A DNA stretch of 31,716 nt from Glaesserella parasuis (lineage in GTDB: Bacteria; Pseudomonadota; Gammaproteobacteria; Enterobacterales; Pasteurellaceae). A model generated the notes under the pieces. That model did no database searches, had not been told where the DNA came from, and saw nothing but the letters and a program-made list of their open reading frames with translations. Of this stretch, positions 7,574 to 15,682 are shown one piece after another. The stretch is taken from the NCBI RefSeq assembly GCF_002015085.1, contig NZ_MUXW01000053.1:1-31716 (forward strand), given 5' to 3'. Made by a program: the position numbers and the translations under genes. How positions within the stretch are numbered: the stretch's first letter is position 1; each line of letters begins with the position of its first letter.

Positions 7574-7650
7574 GCACCCGTAGCTCAGCTGGATAGAGTA
7601 CTCGGCTACGAACCGAGCGGTCAGAGGTTCGAATCCTCTCGGGTGCGCCA
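7574..7650 (+). tRNA. tRNA-Arg (ACG anticodon), copy 2
   Basis: Identical to copy 1, with encoded CCA, after a 70-base AT-rich spacer. The FAD oxidoreductase gene begins 48 bases later with no terminator between, so read-through from the tRNA promoter is possible. Confidence 0.96.
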
Positions 7651-7698
7651 TTTCAAACTAACTTCCTAATTTCATTTAGTATCATTAAAACGGTTTTT

Positions 7699-8997
7699 AT
7701 GCTGACTTTTGCACATCAAGAACATATTCGTACATACTATTCCGATACTCGTAATATTCACTTTCAATTGCCTCATCTTTCAAGCAATCAATCTGTGGAC
7801 GTTTGCGTAATTGGTGCAGGCTTTTTAGGGCTTTCTACCGCACTGGAGCTGGCAGAAAAGGGTAAGAATGTGATTGTTGTTGAAGGTGCTAGGGTTGGGT
7901 ATGGTGCATCGGGACGTAATGGTGGACAAGCAATCAACGGTTTTGAAGAAGGGATTGATGAGTATATTGAACAAGTTGGCGAAGAAAATGCTCGTAAACT
8001 TTGGAATATGTCCCTTGAAGCGCTCGATATTATTGACGAGCGTGTCAAAACCTACAACATTCAATGTGATTGGAAGAAAGGCTATGCAACACTTGCATTA
8101 AATCATCGTCGAATGGACGATTTGATTGCGATTGAAAAAGAGAGCCGTGAACGCTTTGGCTATCAACATATGCAACTATGGGATAGGGCAAAGTTAGAAC
8201 AGCATCTAGGCAGTAAAATTTATTGTGGGGCGTTATACGATAGTCAATCTGGACATTTACACCCATTAAATTATTGTCTAGGGTTAGCGGCAGCCTGTTT
8301 AGAGCAAGGGGTCACCATTTACGAACACACTCCAGCCCTTGATCTACAATTTTCAGGTAAACAAGTTAAAGTTATTACCCCACAAGGTACTATTACCGCA
8401 GATAACGTCATATTGGCAACAAATGCTTATATCGACGCTAAATCTAATAAGAAAATTGGTTTTAAACTTGCACGCAAAATTCTCCCTGTGGAGAGTTTTA
8501 TCATTGCGACTGAGCCATTAACTCAAGCAATGGCGGATAGTGTTATCAATAATGGTATGTCTGTCTGCGATAACAATATTTTGCTCGATTATTACCGCTT
8601 GAGTGCGGATAATCGCTTACTCTTTGGTAGTGACTCCAGTTCTAATGTTGATATGATGGCAAAAATGCGTCGCAATATGCTTGATGTGTTCCCTCAGCTT
8701 GAAGATGTCAAAATTGATTATGGTTGGGGTGGTCCGATTGATATGACATTAAATGCCTCTCCTCACTTTGGTCGAGTGAAATCTAATGTTTATTTTGCTC
8801 ACGGCTTTTCAGGTCACGGTGTTGCATTAACAGGACTTGCTGGTCGTATTATCGCTGAAGCCATTGAAGGCAATGACGAACGCTTGCGTATTTTTGAAGC
8901 CCTGAAAGTGCCAAGTTTATTTGGTGGAAAGCTTGTCAAACAAATGGCACTTAAAATTGGGGTGAATTATTATCGTTTTTTGGATCGATATAGATAG
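7699..8997 (+). CDS. FAD-dependent amine oxidoreductase (PuuB/OrdL-like, DAO family)
   Basis: A 432-residue flavoprotein of the D-amino-acid-oxidase superfamily. The dinucleotide-binding motif VCVIGAGFLGLSTALELAEKG is near residue 36 and is followed by ARVGYGASGRNGGQ, typical of PuuB (gamma-glutamylputrescine oxidase) and OrdL proteins. The C-terminal FAD-contact motif FAHGFSGHGVALTGLAGRII is also present. The length agrees with PuuB. No puuA, puuC or puuD genes are adjacent, so the substrate cannot be assigned; polyamine or amino-acid oxidation is only a family-level guess. I see no convincing Shine-Dalgarno before the ATG. The gene follows the tRNA-Arg genes and converges on yqhA. Confidence 0.8.
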   Translation: MLTFAHQEHIRTYYSDTRNIHFQLPHLSSNQSVDVCVIGAGFLGLSTALELAEKGKNVIVVEGARVGYGASGRNGGQAINGFEEGIDEYIEQVGEENARKLWNMSLEALDIIDERVKTYNIQCDWKKGYATLALNHRRMDDLIAIEKESRERFGYQHMQLWDRAKLEQHLGSKIYCGALYDSQSGHLHPLNYCLGLAAACLEQGVTIYEHTPALDLQFSGKQVKVITPQGTITADNVILATNAYIDAKSNKKIGFKLARKILPVESFIIATEPLTQAMADSVINNGMSVCDNNILLDYYRLSADNRLLFGSDSSSNVDMMAKMRRNMLDVFPQLEDVKIDYGWGGPIDMTLNASPHFGRVKSNVYFAHGFSGHGVALTGLAGRIIAEAIEGNDERLRIFEALKVPSLFGGKLVKQMALKIGVNYYRFLDRYR

Positions 8998-9081
8998 GAT
9001 AGAGCATAGTAGACAAACTTCAGGAATACTTTCAATACTATGCCTAGCCAAGTTATATCAAGTGTACTTAAAAACATCTAA

Positions 9082-9615
9082 CTAATGTTTTGCGTGTGCG
9101 ACGCTGTTTAATAATTTATCCGTATAAGCCACGCCAATTGCAGATAAAATAAAGCCAATATGGATTAATAATTGCCACATCATTGTTTCAGGGCTTAAGT
9201 TTGCAGCGTTGATGAAGGTTTGCAGTAAGTGAATTGATGAAATACTGATAATCGCCATTGAGAGCTTCACTTTCAGTACCGAAGCATTCACGTGATCGAG
9301 CCATTCTGGCTGGTCTGGGTGGTTATCGACATTTAAGCGTGATACAAAGGTTTCATACCCCCCGACAATCACCATAATTAATAGGTTTGCAATCATTACC
9401 ACGTCAATAAGATTTAACACTGCTAGCATAATAGTGTTTTCGTCCATCACACCGAGATTAACCACTAAATTCCATAAGGATTTTAAGAATTTATAGGCAT
9501 AAATCCCTTGTACCACAATTAAACCTAAATAAATAGGAAGTTGTAACCAACGGCTTGCAAAGATAATTTTGCTAAAAATACTTTGTTTTAACTGAATGTT
9601 GTTTAATGTATTCAT
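9082..9615 (-). CDS. yqhA: UPF0114 (YqhA-like) membrane protein
   Basis: A 177-residue integral membrane protein of the UPF0114/YqhA family, function unknown. Four hydrophobic segments are visible: about residues 20-45 (WLQLPIYLGLIVVQGIYAY), 64-88 (VLNLIDVVMIANLLIMVIVGGY), 115-137, and 145-165. The loop FVSRLNVDNHPDQPEWLDH between segments two and three is a conserved family hallmark. The gene appears monocistronic: its upstream neighbour, the nitroreductase, ends 88 bases before it on the same strand, with an imperfect uptake-signal core in the gap. No function should be inferred. Confidence 0.85.
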   Translation of the reverse strand: MNTLNNIQLKQSIFSKIIFASRWLQLPIYLGLIVVQGIYAYKFLKSLWNLVVNLGVMDENTIMLAVLNLIDVVMIANLLIMVIVGGYETFVSRLNVDNHPDQPEWLDHVNASVLKVKLSMAIISISSIHLLQTFINAANLSPETMMWQLLIHIGFILSAIGVAYTDKLLNSVAHAKH

Positions 9616-9703
9616 AGTTGTTTCTCAATAAAATAAAAGCGGTGAGATTTTAACAATTTTTTGTAAAAGAATTAACAAATCTGACTGCTTGAATCAGGGT
9701 AAA

Positions 9704-10342
9704 TTATTTACGGAATTGTTTTCCATCATTCCACGAAACCGTATATTCTGTCGGTAAGCGGACGCTTGGTAAGGCTGGCACAGCCGCTTTGCCAATCGCT
9801 AATAACATCACTGGGGCATAACGTTCGCTGTCAATTTCTAGGACTTCTAACACTGCCTTACGATCAAAAATACCAATAGCGTGGCTATCGTAACCTTTCT
9901 CTTTGACAACTAACATTAGCTGCATTGCCGCTAAACTCGTATCAATCAACACTTGATCTCGAATATCCTGTGTGCTGAGTGTATTGTGTACGCCCATTAA
10001 GAAATTAAAGAAATTTTCGCGAAAATTTTGGTGTAAACAGCCGCTTGCAATAGAATGATCTAACACATCGCCAAGTAACTTTTCATAATGAAGATCCGCC
10101 AAAATGACGACTACCGCTGAAGCACTTTCACAAGGCGGTGTGTTAAAGGTGACTTTATCCAACAGTTTCTGTTTTTGTTCTGCCTGATCCAATATCACAA
10201 ACCGCCACGGTTGAAGATTGGCTTTTGATGGAGCAAGCTGGGCAAGTTCGATCATTTCGGTGAGTTCTTCACGGCTAATCTGAACTTGATTATTGAACAT
10301 TTTTATTGTTTTGCGTTGTTTGATGACATCAATAAGTTGCAT
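9704..10342 (-). CDS. Nitroreductase-family protein
   Basis: A 212-residue FMN-dependent oxidoreductase of the nitroreductase fold. The N terminus (DVIKQRKTIKMF) carries the Arg-Lys pair that contacts the FMN phosphate, and QLAPSKANLQPWRFVI is the classic FMN-binding segment. The C-terminal half contains a VLIDTSLAAMQLMLVVKEKGYDS helix that packs at the dimer interface. The physiological substrate is unknown for most of the family. A good ribosome site (AAGGAGAT) precedes the ATG, which lies only 12 bases after the sapF stop, so the two genes form an operon. The functional link to SapF is not obvious. Confidence 0.85.
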   Translation of the reverse strand: MQLIDVIKQRKTIKMFNNQVQISREELTEMIELAQLAPSKANLQPWRFVILDQAEQKQKLLDKVTFNTPPCESASAVVVILADLHYEKLLGDVLDHSIASGCLHQNFRENFFNFLMGVHNTLSTQDIRDQVLIDTSLAAMQLMLVVKEKGYDSHAIGIFDRKAVLEVLEIDSERYAPVMLLAIGKAAVPALPSVRLPTEYTVSWNDGKQFRK

Positions 10343-10354
10343 AACATCTCCTTT

Positions 10355-11155
10355 TTAATTTGCCCAAGCCTCTGGAGTGAGGCGTTTGCCAAAATGGCTT
10401 TCGATTAAACGTATTGTGATTGGGTGTTGAGGGTTCAATAGCACTTCTTTGGTACTGCCATATTCGACCACTTCACCTTGATCCATTACCATCAATTTAT
10501 CTGCGATATGCTTAATCATACCGAGATTCTGTCCAACATAGATATAGGATAATCCTAAACGTTCCTGTAAATTTAACATTAGGTTAGTTAATTGTGTTTT
10601 CACCGAAAAGTCTAAGGCACTGAGTGTGTCGTCAATAATGATAATTTCAGGATTGAGAATCAACGCTCTTGCTAATGCAATCCGCTGTTTTTGGCTACTT
10701 GATGCCTCTTTTATATGAATCAAGGCGTGTTCAGGATACAAACCAACTAATTTTAAGGTTTTAAATATCCGTTCGTTACGTTTTTCTTCAGAAAGATGGG
10801 TAGCAAGTTTCAGTGGCGAATCCAAAATCTGCCCGATATTATAATTGGGATCAAAGGCATCATTTGGATCTTGGAAAATCATTCTGATCTTCTTCGCTCG
10901 AAAAGCGTAGTCACCGTAGGTCAATTCGTGATCTTTGAAAAACATTTTGCCCGACGTTGGTTCAGTAATACCTACGAGCATTTTGGCTAAGGTGGATTTC
11001 CCCGCTCCGTTCGCCCCGATAATCGCAAGGGTTTCTTGGTGATATAAGCTAAAGGAAACATTTTTTACCGCATAAAAATCTTGCTTACGGAAAATGCCAA
11101 TGCGATCAGTAAAGCGTTTACTGACGGACTGAATATCAAGAAGTGGAAGTGCCAT
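10355..11155 (-). CDS. sapF: Peptide ABC transporter ATP-binding protein SapF
   Basis: A 266-residue cytoplasmic ABC ATPase that matches the E. coli SapF protein I recall along its length, including the SapF-specific ending HFGKRLTPEAW. Walker A is GANGAGKST (47-55) and the Q-loop is IFQDPND near residue 93. The signature region reads ASSSQKQRIALARAL instead of LSGGQ. Walker B is IIIIDDTLSALD, with Asp176 where the catalytic Glu is usual. The H-loop position is Gln209 (YVGQNLG). The Sap transporter imports antimicrobial peptides and is linked to potassium uptake and haem use in Haemophilus. Here sapABCD are absent from both sides: fbaA lies upstream and a nitroreductase downstream, so SapF must act with partners encoded elsewhere. 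Confidence 0.88.
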   Translation of the reverse strand: MALPLLDIQSVSKRFTDRIGIFRKQDFYAVKNVSFSLYHQETLAIIGANGAGKSTLAKMLVGITEPTSGKMFFKDHELTYGDYAFRAKKIRMIFQDPNDAFDPNYNIGQILDSPLKLATHLSEEKRNERIFKTLKLVGLYPEHALIHIKEASSSQKQRIALARALILNPEIIIIDDTLSALDFSVKTQLTNLMLNLQERLGLSYIYVGQNLGMIKHIADKLMVMDQGEVVEYGSTKEVLLNPQHPITIRLIESHFGKRLTPEAWAN

Positions 11156-11180
11156 AGTTATTTTGAAAGGCTAAGAAATA

Positions 11181-11304
11181 ATCCCTTCCCCCGTTTACGG
11201 GGTAAGGTTAGGGTGGGGGGAATTACAACGATGTTACAAAATTTTCGTTTAAATTAATTGCCCCCTTCCGCCTTCGGCACCTTCCCCCGTAAACGGGGGA
11301 AGGG
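11181..11304. repeat. Double-hairpin intergenic repeat, CCCCCG family
   Basis: Two C/G-rich hairpins face each other. The left is CCTTCCCCCG-TTTA-CGGGGTAAGG (11184-11207, one mismatch); the right is CCTTCCCCCG-TAAA-CGGGGGAAGG (11280-11303, perfect). The first 20 or so bases of each end are inverted copies of one another, and the centre differs. The element lies between fbaA and sapF and could end or stabilise the fbaA transcript. It shares the nested-hairpin design, but not the sequence, of the GGACACAC elements. Confidence 0.7.
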
Positions 11305-11327
11305 AAACGAAAAGCTATATTTAAAAA

Positions 11328-12407
<1,080 letters not shown>

Positions 12408-12436
12408 TTTGATTTACCCTCAATAATTCACAATTT

Positions 12437-12500
12437 GTAGGGACACACTGCGTGTGTCCAGTCAGGATTTAAGTAGCGGACACACGCAGTGTGTCCCTAC
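12437..12500. repeat. Nested double-hairpin intergenic repeat, GGACACAC family, copy 2
   Basis: Two perfectly complementary 23-base arms (12437-12459 and 12478-12500) around an 18-base centre. Each arm is again an internal hairpin with 8-base stems GGACACAC/GTGTGTCC. The arms match copy 1 (5018-5090) almost base for base, while the centres are unrelated. It lies between pgk and fbaA, 29 bases before the fbaA start codon. Confidence 0.85.
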
Positions 12501-12512
12501 GAGAATGTTTAA

Positions 12513-13688
12513 TTAACCGTTTGCACGTTTCTCTAAAATTTCAACCGCTGGTAAGATTTTGCCTTCTACGAACTCTAAGAACGCACCACCACCTGTTGAG
12601 ATGTAAGAGATTTTATCTGCGATACCAAACATATCAATTGCTGCTAATGTGTCACCGCCACCTGCGATTGAGAATGCACCATTTGCTGTCGCATCAACGA
12701 TAGCTTGAGCAACCACTTCTGTACCTTTACGGAAGTTAGGGAACTCAAATACACCAACTGGGCCATTCCAAAGGATGGTTTTCGCATTGCGGATAATTTC
12801 TGCTAACTCTTCTGCTGATTTATCGCCGATGTCAAAGATGGATTCTTCTGCAGCCACTTCGTTTACTGATTTATGCGTTGCCGCAGCAGCGTCAGAGAAC
12901 TCTAAACCAACACGCACATCAACTGGCACAGGAATGTTTGTTGCTTTAGATAAACGTTGTGCTTCAGGAATTAAATCCGCTTCGTATAATGATTTACCTA
13001 CATTGTTGCCTTCTGCTGCAATGAACGTATTTGCGATACCACCGCCCACGATTAATTGGTCAGCGATTTTTGAAAGGCTGTCTAATACAGTCAATTTAGT
13101 TGAAACTTTTGAACCACCCACAATTGCTAACATTGGACGTTGTGGCTCTTTTAATGCTTTACCTAAAGCATCTAATTCTGCTGCAAGTAATGGGCCTGCA
13201 CAAGCAACTGGTGCGTATTCTGCTACGCCGTAAGTTGAGCCTTCCGCACGGTGAGCTGTACCGAATGCGTCCATTACAAACACATCACAAAGTGTTGCAT
13301 ATTTTTTCGCTAACTCAGGATCATTTTTCTTCTCACCTTTGTTAATACGCACGTTTTCAAGCACCACGATTTCGTTTTCTTTTACATCAACGCCATCTAA
13401 GTAATCACGCACTAAACGAACAGGAACACCTAAATCTGAAGCATTTAAATAATCAACCACAGGTTGTAAAGAGTTTGCTTCTTCAAATACGCCTTCGGTT
13501 GGACGACCTAAGTGCGACGTCACCATCACTTTAGCCCCTTTTTGTAAGGCTAATTTTAAGGTTGGGATTGTTGCACGGATACGAGCGTCTGATGTGACTT
13601 TGCCATCTTTAACTGGCACGTTAAGGTCTGCACGAATGAAAAGGCGTTTGCCTGCTAGGTCAAGATCTGCCATTTTTTTTACGGACAT
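12513..13688 (-). CDS. pgk: Phosphoglycerate kinase
   Basis: A 391-residue glycolytic kinase that transfers a phosphate from 1,3-bisphosphoglycerate to ADP. The N-terminal substrate domain begins MSVKKMADLDLAGKRLFIRADLNVP and contains TSHLGRPTEG. The hinge and nucleotide domain show GGSKVSTKLTVLDSL, GGGIANTFIAA, ILWNGPVGVFEFPNF and the closing SIAGGGDTLAAI...STGGGAFLEF. The sequence follows E. coli Pgk closely; two small insertions (for example ATANGAF near the C terminus) make it slightly longer. A GAGGAA ribosome site precedes the ATG. An extended -10 promoter lies at 13731-13739. It is followed by fbaA on the same strand. Confidence 0.97.
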   Translation of the reverse strand: MSVKKMADLDLAGKRLFIRADLNVPVKDGKVTSDARIRATIPTLKLALQKGAKVMVTSHLGRPTEGVFEEANSLQPVVDYLNASDLGVPVRLVRDYLDGVDVKENEIVVLENVRINKGEKKNDPELAKKYATLCDVFVMDAFGTAHRAEGSTYGVAEYAPVACAGPLLAAELDALGKALKEPQRPMLAIVGGSKVSTKLTVLDSLSKIADQLIVGGGIANTFIAAEGNNVGKSLYEADLIPEAQRLSKATNIPVPVDVRVGLEFSDAAAATHKSVNEVAAEESIFDIGDKSAEELAEIIRNAKTILWNGPVGVFEFPNFRKGTEVVAQAIVDATANGAFSIAGGGDTLAAIDMFGIADKISYISTGGGAFLEFVEGKILPAVEILEKRANG

Positions 13689-13730
13689 AGTTAGTTCCTC
13701 TTTTGATTTTCAAAAATAAAAAACGGGGCG

Positions 13731-13739
13731 ATTATATCA
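13731..13739 (-). promoter_or_regulatory. Extended -10 promoter of pgk
   Basis: The minus strand reads TGATATAAT, an extended -10 (TG-n-TATAAT), followed by a GC-rich TCGCCCCG. The -35 region at the right spacing is poor, suggesting that an activator is needed. The predicted start is near 13724. Confidence 0.5.
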
Positions 13740-13757
13740 GTTTCAATTATATTTTGG

Positions 13758-13771
13758 GTAATGTAGATCAA
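13758..13771 (-). promoter_or_regulatory. FNR-like site in the pgk promoter
   Basis: The minus strand reads TTGAT-CTAC-ATTAC against the FNR consensus TTGAT-N4-ATCAA: a perfect left half and a 3 of 5 right half. Its centre is about 41 bases upstream of the predicted pgk start, the standard position for activation by FNR or CRP. Functional status is inference. Confidence 0.3.
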
Positions 13772-13886
13772 ATTATTCGTTGATATTATGAATTTCTTCA
13801 TAAAATAAAATAATTATGTTCTTTGGTATGATCTATTTAGAAACATTCAAACCCAAGCAAATACTATCTATTCTTTAATATGCAAA

Positions 13887-13909
13887 AAGCGGTCGTAAAA
13901 CGACCGCTT
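13887..13909 (-). terminator. Terminator made of two inverted uptake-signal cores
   Basis: A 10-base perfect stem (AAGCGGTCGT at 13887-13896, ACGACCGCTT at 13900-13909) with a 3-base loop. On the minus strand it is followed by TTTTTGCA and lies 17 bases past the stop codon of the DASS transporter. Each stem arm contains the AAGCGGTC part of the uptake signal, a head-to-head arrangement known from Pasteurellaceae terminators. Confidence 0.8.
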
Positions 13910-13926
13910 ATAAGAGAGTAAGATGA

Positions 13927-15315
13927 TTATAACCAGAAGAGATAACCTACCGTTGCAATCACAAAAATACAGATAATGTTCAGCCAGAAACCAGCTTTCA
14001 CCATCTCACTCTGTTTAATTTGCCCTGTACCAAATACAATCGCATTTGGCGGTGTTGCAACTGGTAACATGAAGGCACAAGATGCACCTAAGCCGATAAT
14101 TAATGCAAGCCCTACTGGTGGCATATTCAAGGCTTGAGCAATAGAAATAAAGATTGGTACTAATAATGCAGCACTTGCTGTATTAGACGTAAATTCTGTT
14201 AAGAAAATAATGAATGCTGCAACCAGTAATCCGATAAGGTAGAAGTGTCCGCCTTCAATTAAGAATACGATACCATCCGCCATTACTTTACTAGCCCCTG
14301 CTTGACCTAGCACTGAGCTTAAGGTTAAACCACCACCGAAAAGCATTAATACCCCCCATTCGGTATTTTTCTGAATATCGTCCCACGAAGCAACTCTAGT
14401 GATACAAATTAAGACTGCAGCAAAAAGAGCAACGATACTGTCGAAACTGCCAATTTTACCTTGTAGCCCTAATAAGCCAGAAATTAGTGGGTTAATTTTA
14501 TCGCCAAATACCCAACAAATTGCGATAACGCCAAAGATAGAAAGGGTAATAATACGCTCGCGATTTAACTCAATTTTTTCAAAACTATGCTCAAAAGTAA
14601 CATCAAATTTCGGTTTAAATACCACATATAGCGTTGCGATCATTAATGGCATCAAGATAAACATAATCGGCAAGCCATATTTTAACCAATCTGCAAAAGT
14701 TAAATTCAGCTGTGATGCCACAATCGCATTTGGTGGACTACCAACCAACGTCCCCATTCCACCAATACTTGCACTATAAGCAATCCCTAATAATACAAAG
14801 ACATAGGTGTTGTGGTGAGTTTCTTTATCTAATTTACTTAAAATCCCCATTGCAAGCGGTAACATCATTGCTGCGGTTGCTGTATTACTCATCCACATTG
14901 AAAGAAATGCAGTAACAGAGAATAGGTAAATCACCGCAACGGATAATTTTCCTTTTGCCATTGCCATAATTTTATTTGCAATCAGGCGATCAAGCTGTTG
15001 AATGTGTAATGCTGTAGCTAAAGCAAAACCACCAAAGAAAAGGAAGATAGTTGGATCAGCAAAAGCACTTAAGGCTTCTTTAGATTTTACTACCCCTAGA
15101 CCAATCGCCAGAACAGGCACAAGTAGAGCCGTTACTGTAACGTGTAGAGCTTCCGTAAGCCATAAAACTGCAACAAATACTAATAAGGCTAAACCTTTAC
15201 TTACAGTGGGTTCAAAAGGTAATGTATTTAATAAGACAAAGAATAAAACAATATCAAATAACAGAATAAGTCCATTCCTTGTTATTGGGTTTGATGATTG
15301 ATGTGATACCGACAT
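13927..15315 (-). CDS. DASS-family (SLC13) sodium/dicarboxylate-type anion symporter
   Basis: I choose the ATG at 15315 (MSVSHQSSN..., 462 residues), preceded by a GGGGG stretch; an in-frame TTG further upstream overlaps an FNR-like site and is unlikely. The protein has around a dozen hydrophobic segments. It carries the two Ser-Asn-Thr repeats that bind sodium and carboxylate in the VcINDY structure: MSNTATAAMMLPL near residue 145 and TSNTASAALLVPI near 380. The related GSPPNAIVAS and ATPPNAIVFG loops are also present. Family members carry succinate, malate, citrate or sulfate; the exact substrate is not decidable. The gene is monocistronic, with a strong CRP site upstream and a hairpin terminator downstream, which points to control by carbon supply. 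Confidence 0.87.
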   Translation of the reverse strand: MSVSHQSSNPITRNGLILLFDIVLFFVLLNTLPFEPTVSKGLALLVFVAVLWLTEALHVTVTALLVPVLAIGLGVVKSKEALSAFADPTIFLFFGGFALATALHIQQLDRLIANKIMAMAKGKLSVAVIYLFSVTAFLSMWMSNTATAAMMLPLAMGILSKLDKETHHNTYVFVLLGIAYSASIGGMGTLVGSPPNAIVASQLNLTFADWLKYGLPIMFILMPLMIATLYVVFKPKFDVTFEHSFEKIELNRERIITLSIFGVIAICWVFGDKINPLISGLLGLQGKIGSFDSIVALFAAVLICITRVASWDDIQKNTEWGVLMLFGGGLTLSSVLGQAGASKVMADGIVFLIEGGHFYLIGLLVAAFIIFLTEFTSNTASAALLVPIFISIAQALNMPPVGLALIIGLGASCAFMLPVATPPNAIVFGTGQIKQSEMVKAGFWLNIICIFVIATVGYLFWL

Positions 15316-15334
15316 AAAGCCCCCACAAAATAAA

Positions 15335-15348
15335 ATGATGTAGATCAA
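15335..15348 (-). promoter_or_regulatory. FNR-like site upstream of the DASS gene
   Basis: The minus strand reads TTGAT-CTAC-ATCAT, one mismatch from the FNR consensus. It lies 20-33 bases upstream of the chosen ATG. If the CRP-dependent start near 15372 is right, the site would be downstream of it, in a repressing position. It shares the 11-mer TTGATCTACAT with the pgk promoter. Confidence 0.4.
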
Positions 15349-15403
15349 TAAACCAGATTAGTTTATCAAAACAGTAATTTATTAAAATAAGCAAATGTTG
15401 GAT

Positions 15404-15421
15404 TTGTGAGTTATATCACAA
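15404..15421 (-). promoter_or_regulatory. CRP (cAMP receptor protein) site
   Basis: TGTGA-GTTATA-TCACA at 15405-15420 is an exact match to the CRP core consensus, extended to TTGTGA...TCACAA. A TAATAA -10-like hexamer at 15379-15384 (minus) would place the site about 41 bases upstream of the transcription start, the class II activation position for the DASS transporter gene. Confidence 0.7.
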
Positions 15422-15437
15422 TTTTTTAACAAAAAGA

Positions 15438-15459
15438 AAGGTAGGCTCTTGCCTACCTT
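15438..15459 (-). terminator. Terminator after ccmD
   Basis: A perfect 9-base stem (AAGGTAGGC at 15438-15446, GCCTACCTT at 15451-15459) with a 4-base loop. On the minus strand it is followed by TCTTTTTG. It starts 21 bases past the ccmD stop codon and closes the hda-ccmABCD transcript, showing that the operon really ends here. Confidence 0.85.
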
Positions 15460-15479
15460 AGAAAAGATTATTTGGTATA

Positions 15480-15674
15480 TTACCGCTTGTTACTGAGTTG
15501 ATCTTCTCTCGCTTGCTCTTTTTTCACCAACTGCAACGTCTGACGAATTTCACGTTTACTTTGCCAAACTAACAGACCGACAGAAAGAAAAGTAATTCCA
15601 TAAGAGAGCCATACATAGAAGCCGTAACCGCCCATTGAGAAAAAATCACTGAGTGATGCAAATTGAAAGGTCAT
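15480..15674 (-). CDS. ccmD: Haem exporter protein CcmD
   Basis: A 64-residue single-pass membrane protein. It starts MTFQFASLSDFFSMGGYGFYVW, the conserved CcmD N terminus, has one membrane helix (about residues 20-40), and ends in a charged tail (KREIRQTLQLVKKEQAREDQLSNKR). CcmD joins the CcmABC complex and promotes release of haem-loaded CcmE during cytochrome c maturation. It starts 8 bases after ccmC. The last codons and the stop contain an uptake-signal core (ACAAGCGGT). The usual following genes ccmEFGH are absent; a terminator comes next. Confidence 0.92.
   Translation of the reverse strand: MTFQFASLSDFFSMGGYGFYVWLSYGITFLSVGLLVWQSKREIRQTLQLVKKEQAREDQLSNKR
15482..15490 (-). repeat. Uptake-signal core at the ccmD stop codon
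   Basis: The minus strand reads ACAAGCGGT, encoding the final residues of CcmD and running into the stop codon. A matching core lies at 16462-16470 directly after the ccmB stop. Confidence 0.6.
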
Positions 15675-15682
15675 ATTTTCTC

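Noticed and set aside
9004..9043. GCATAGTA/TACTATGC inverted repeat between the FAD oxidoreductase and yqhA as a shared terminator.
   Set aside because: A 24-base loop and no T-tract make it a poor terminator; the evidence is too weak to list as a feature.
15316..15348. Start of the DASS transporter at the TTG at 15348.
   Set aside because: The ATG at 15315 has a G-rich ribosome site and gives the family-typical length. The TTG lies inside an FNR-like box, and the extra 11 residues match nothing I recognise.
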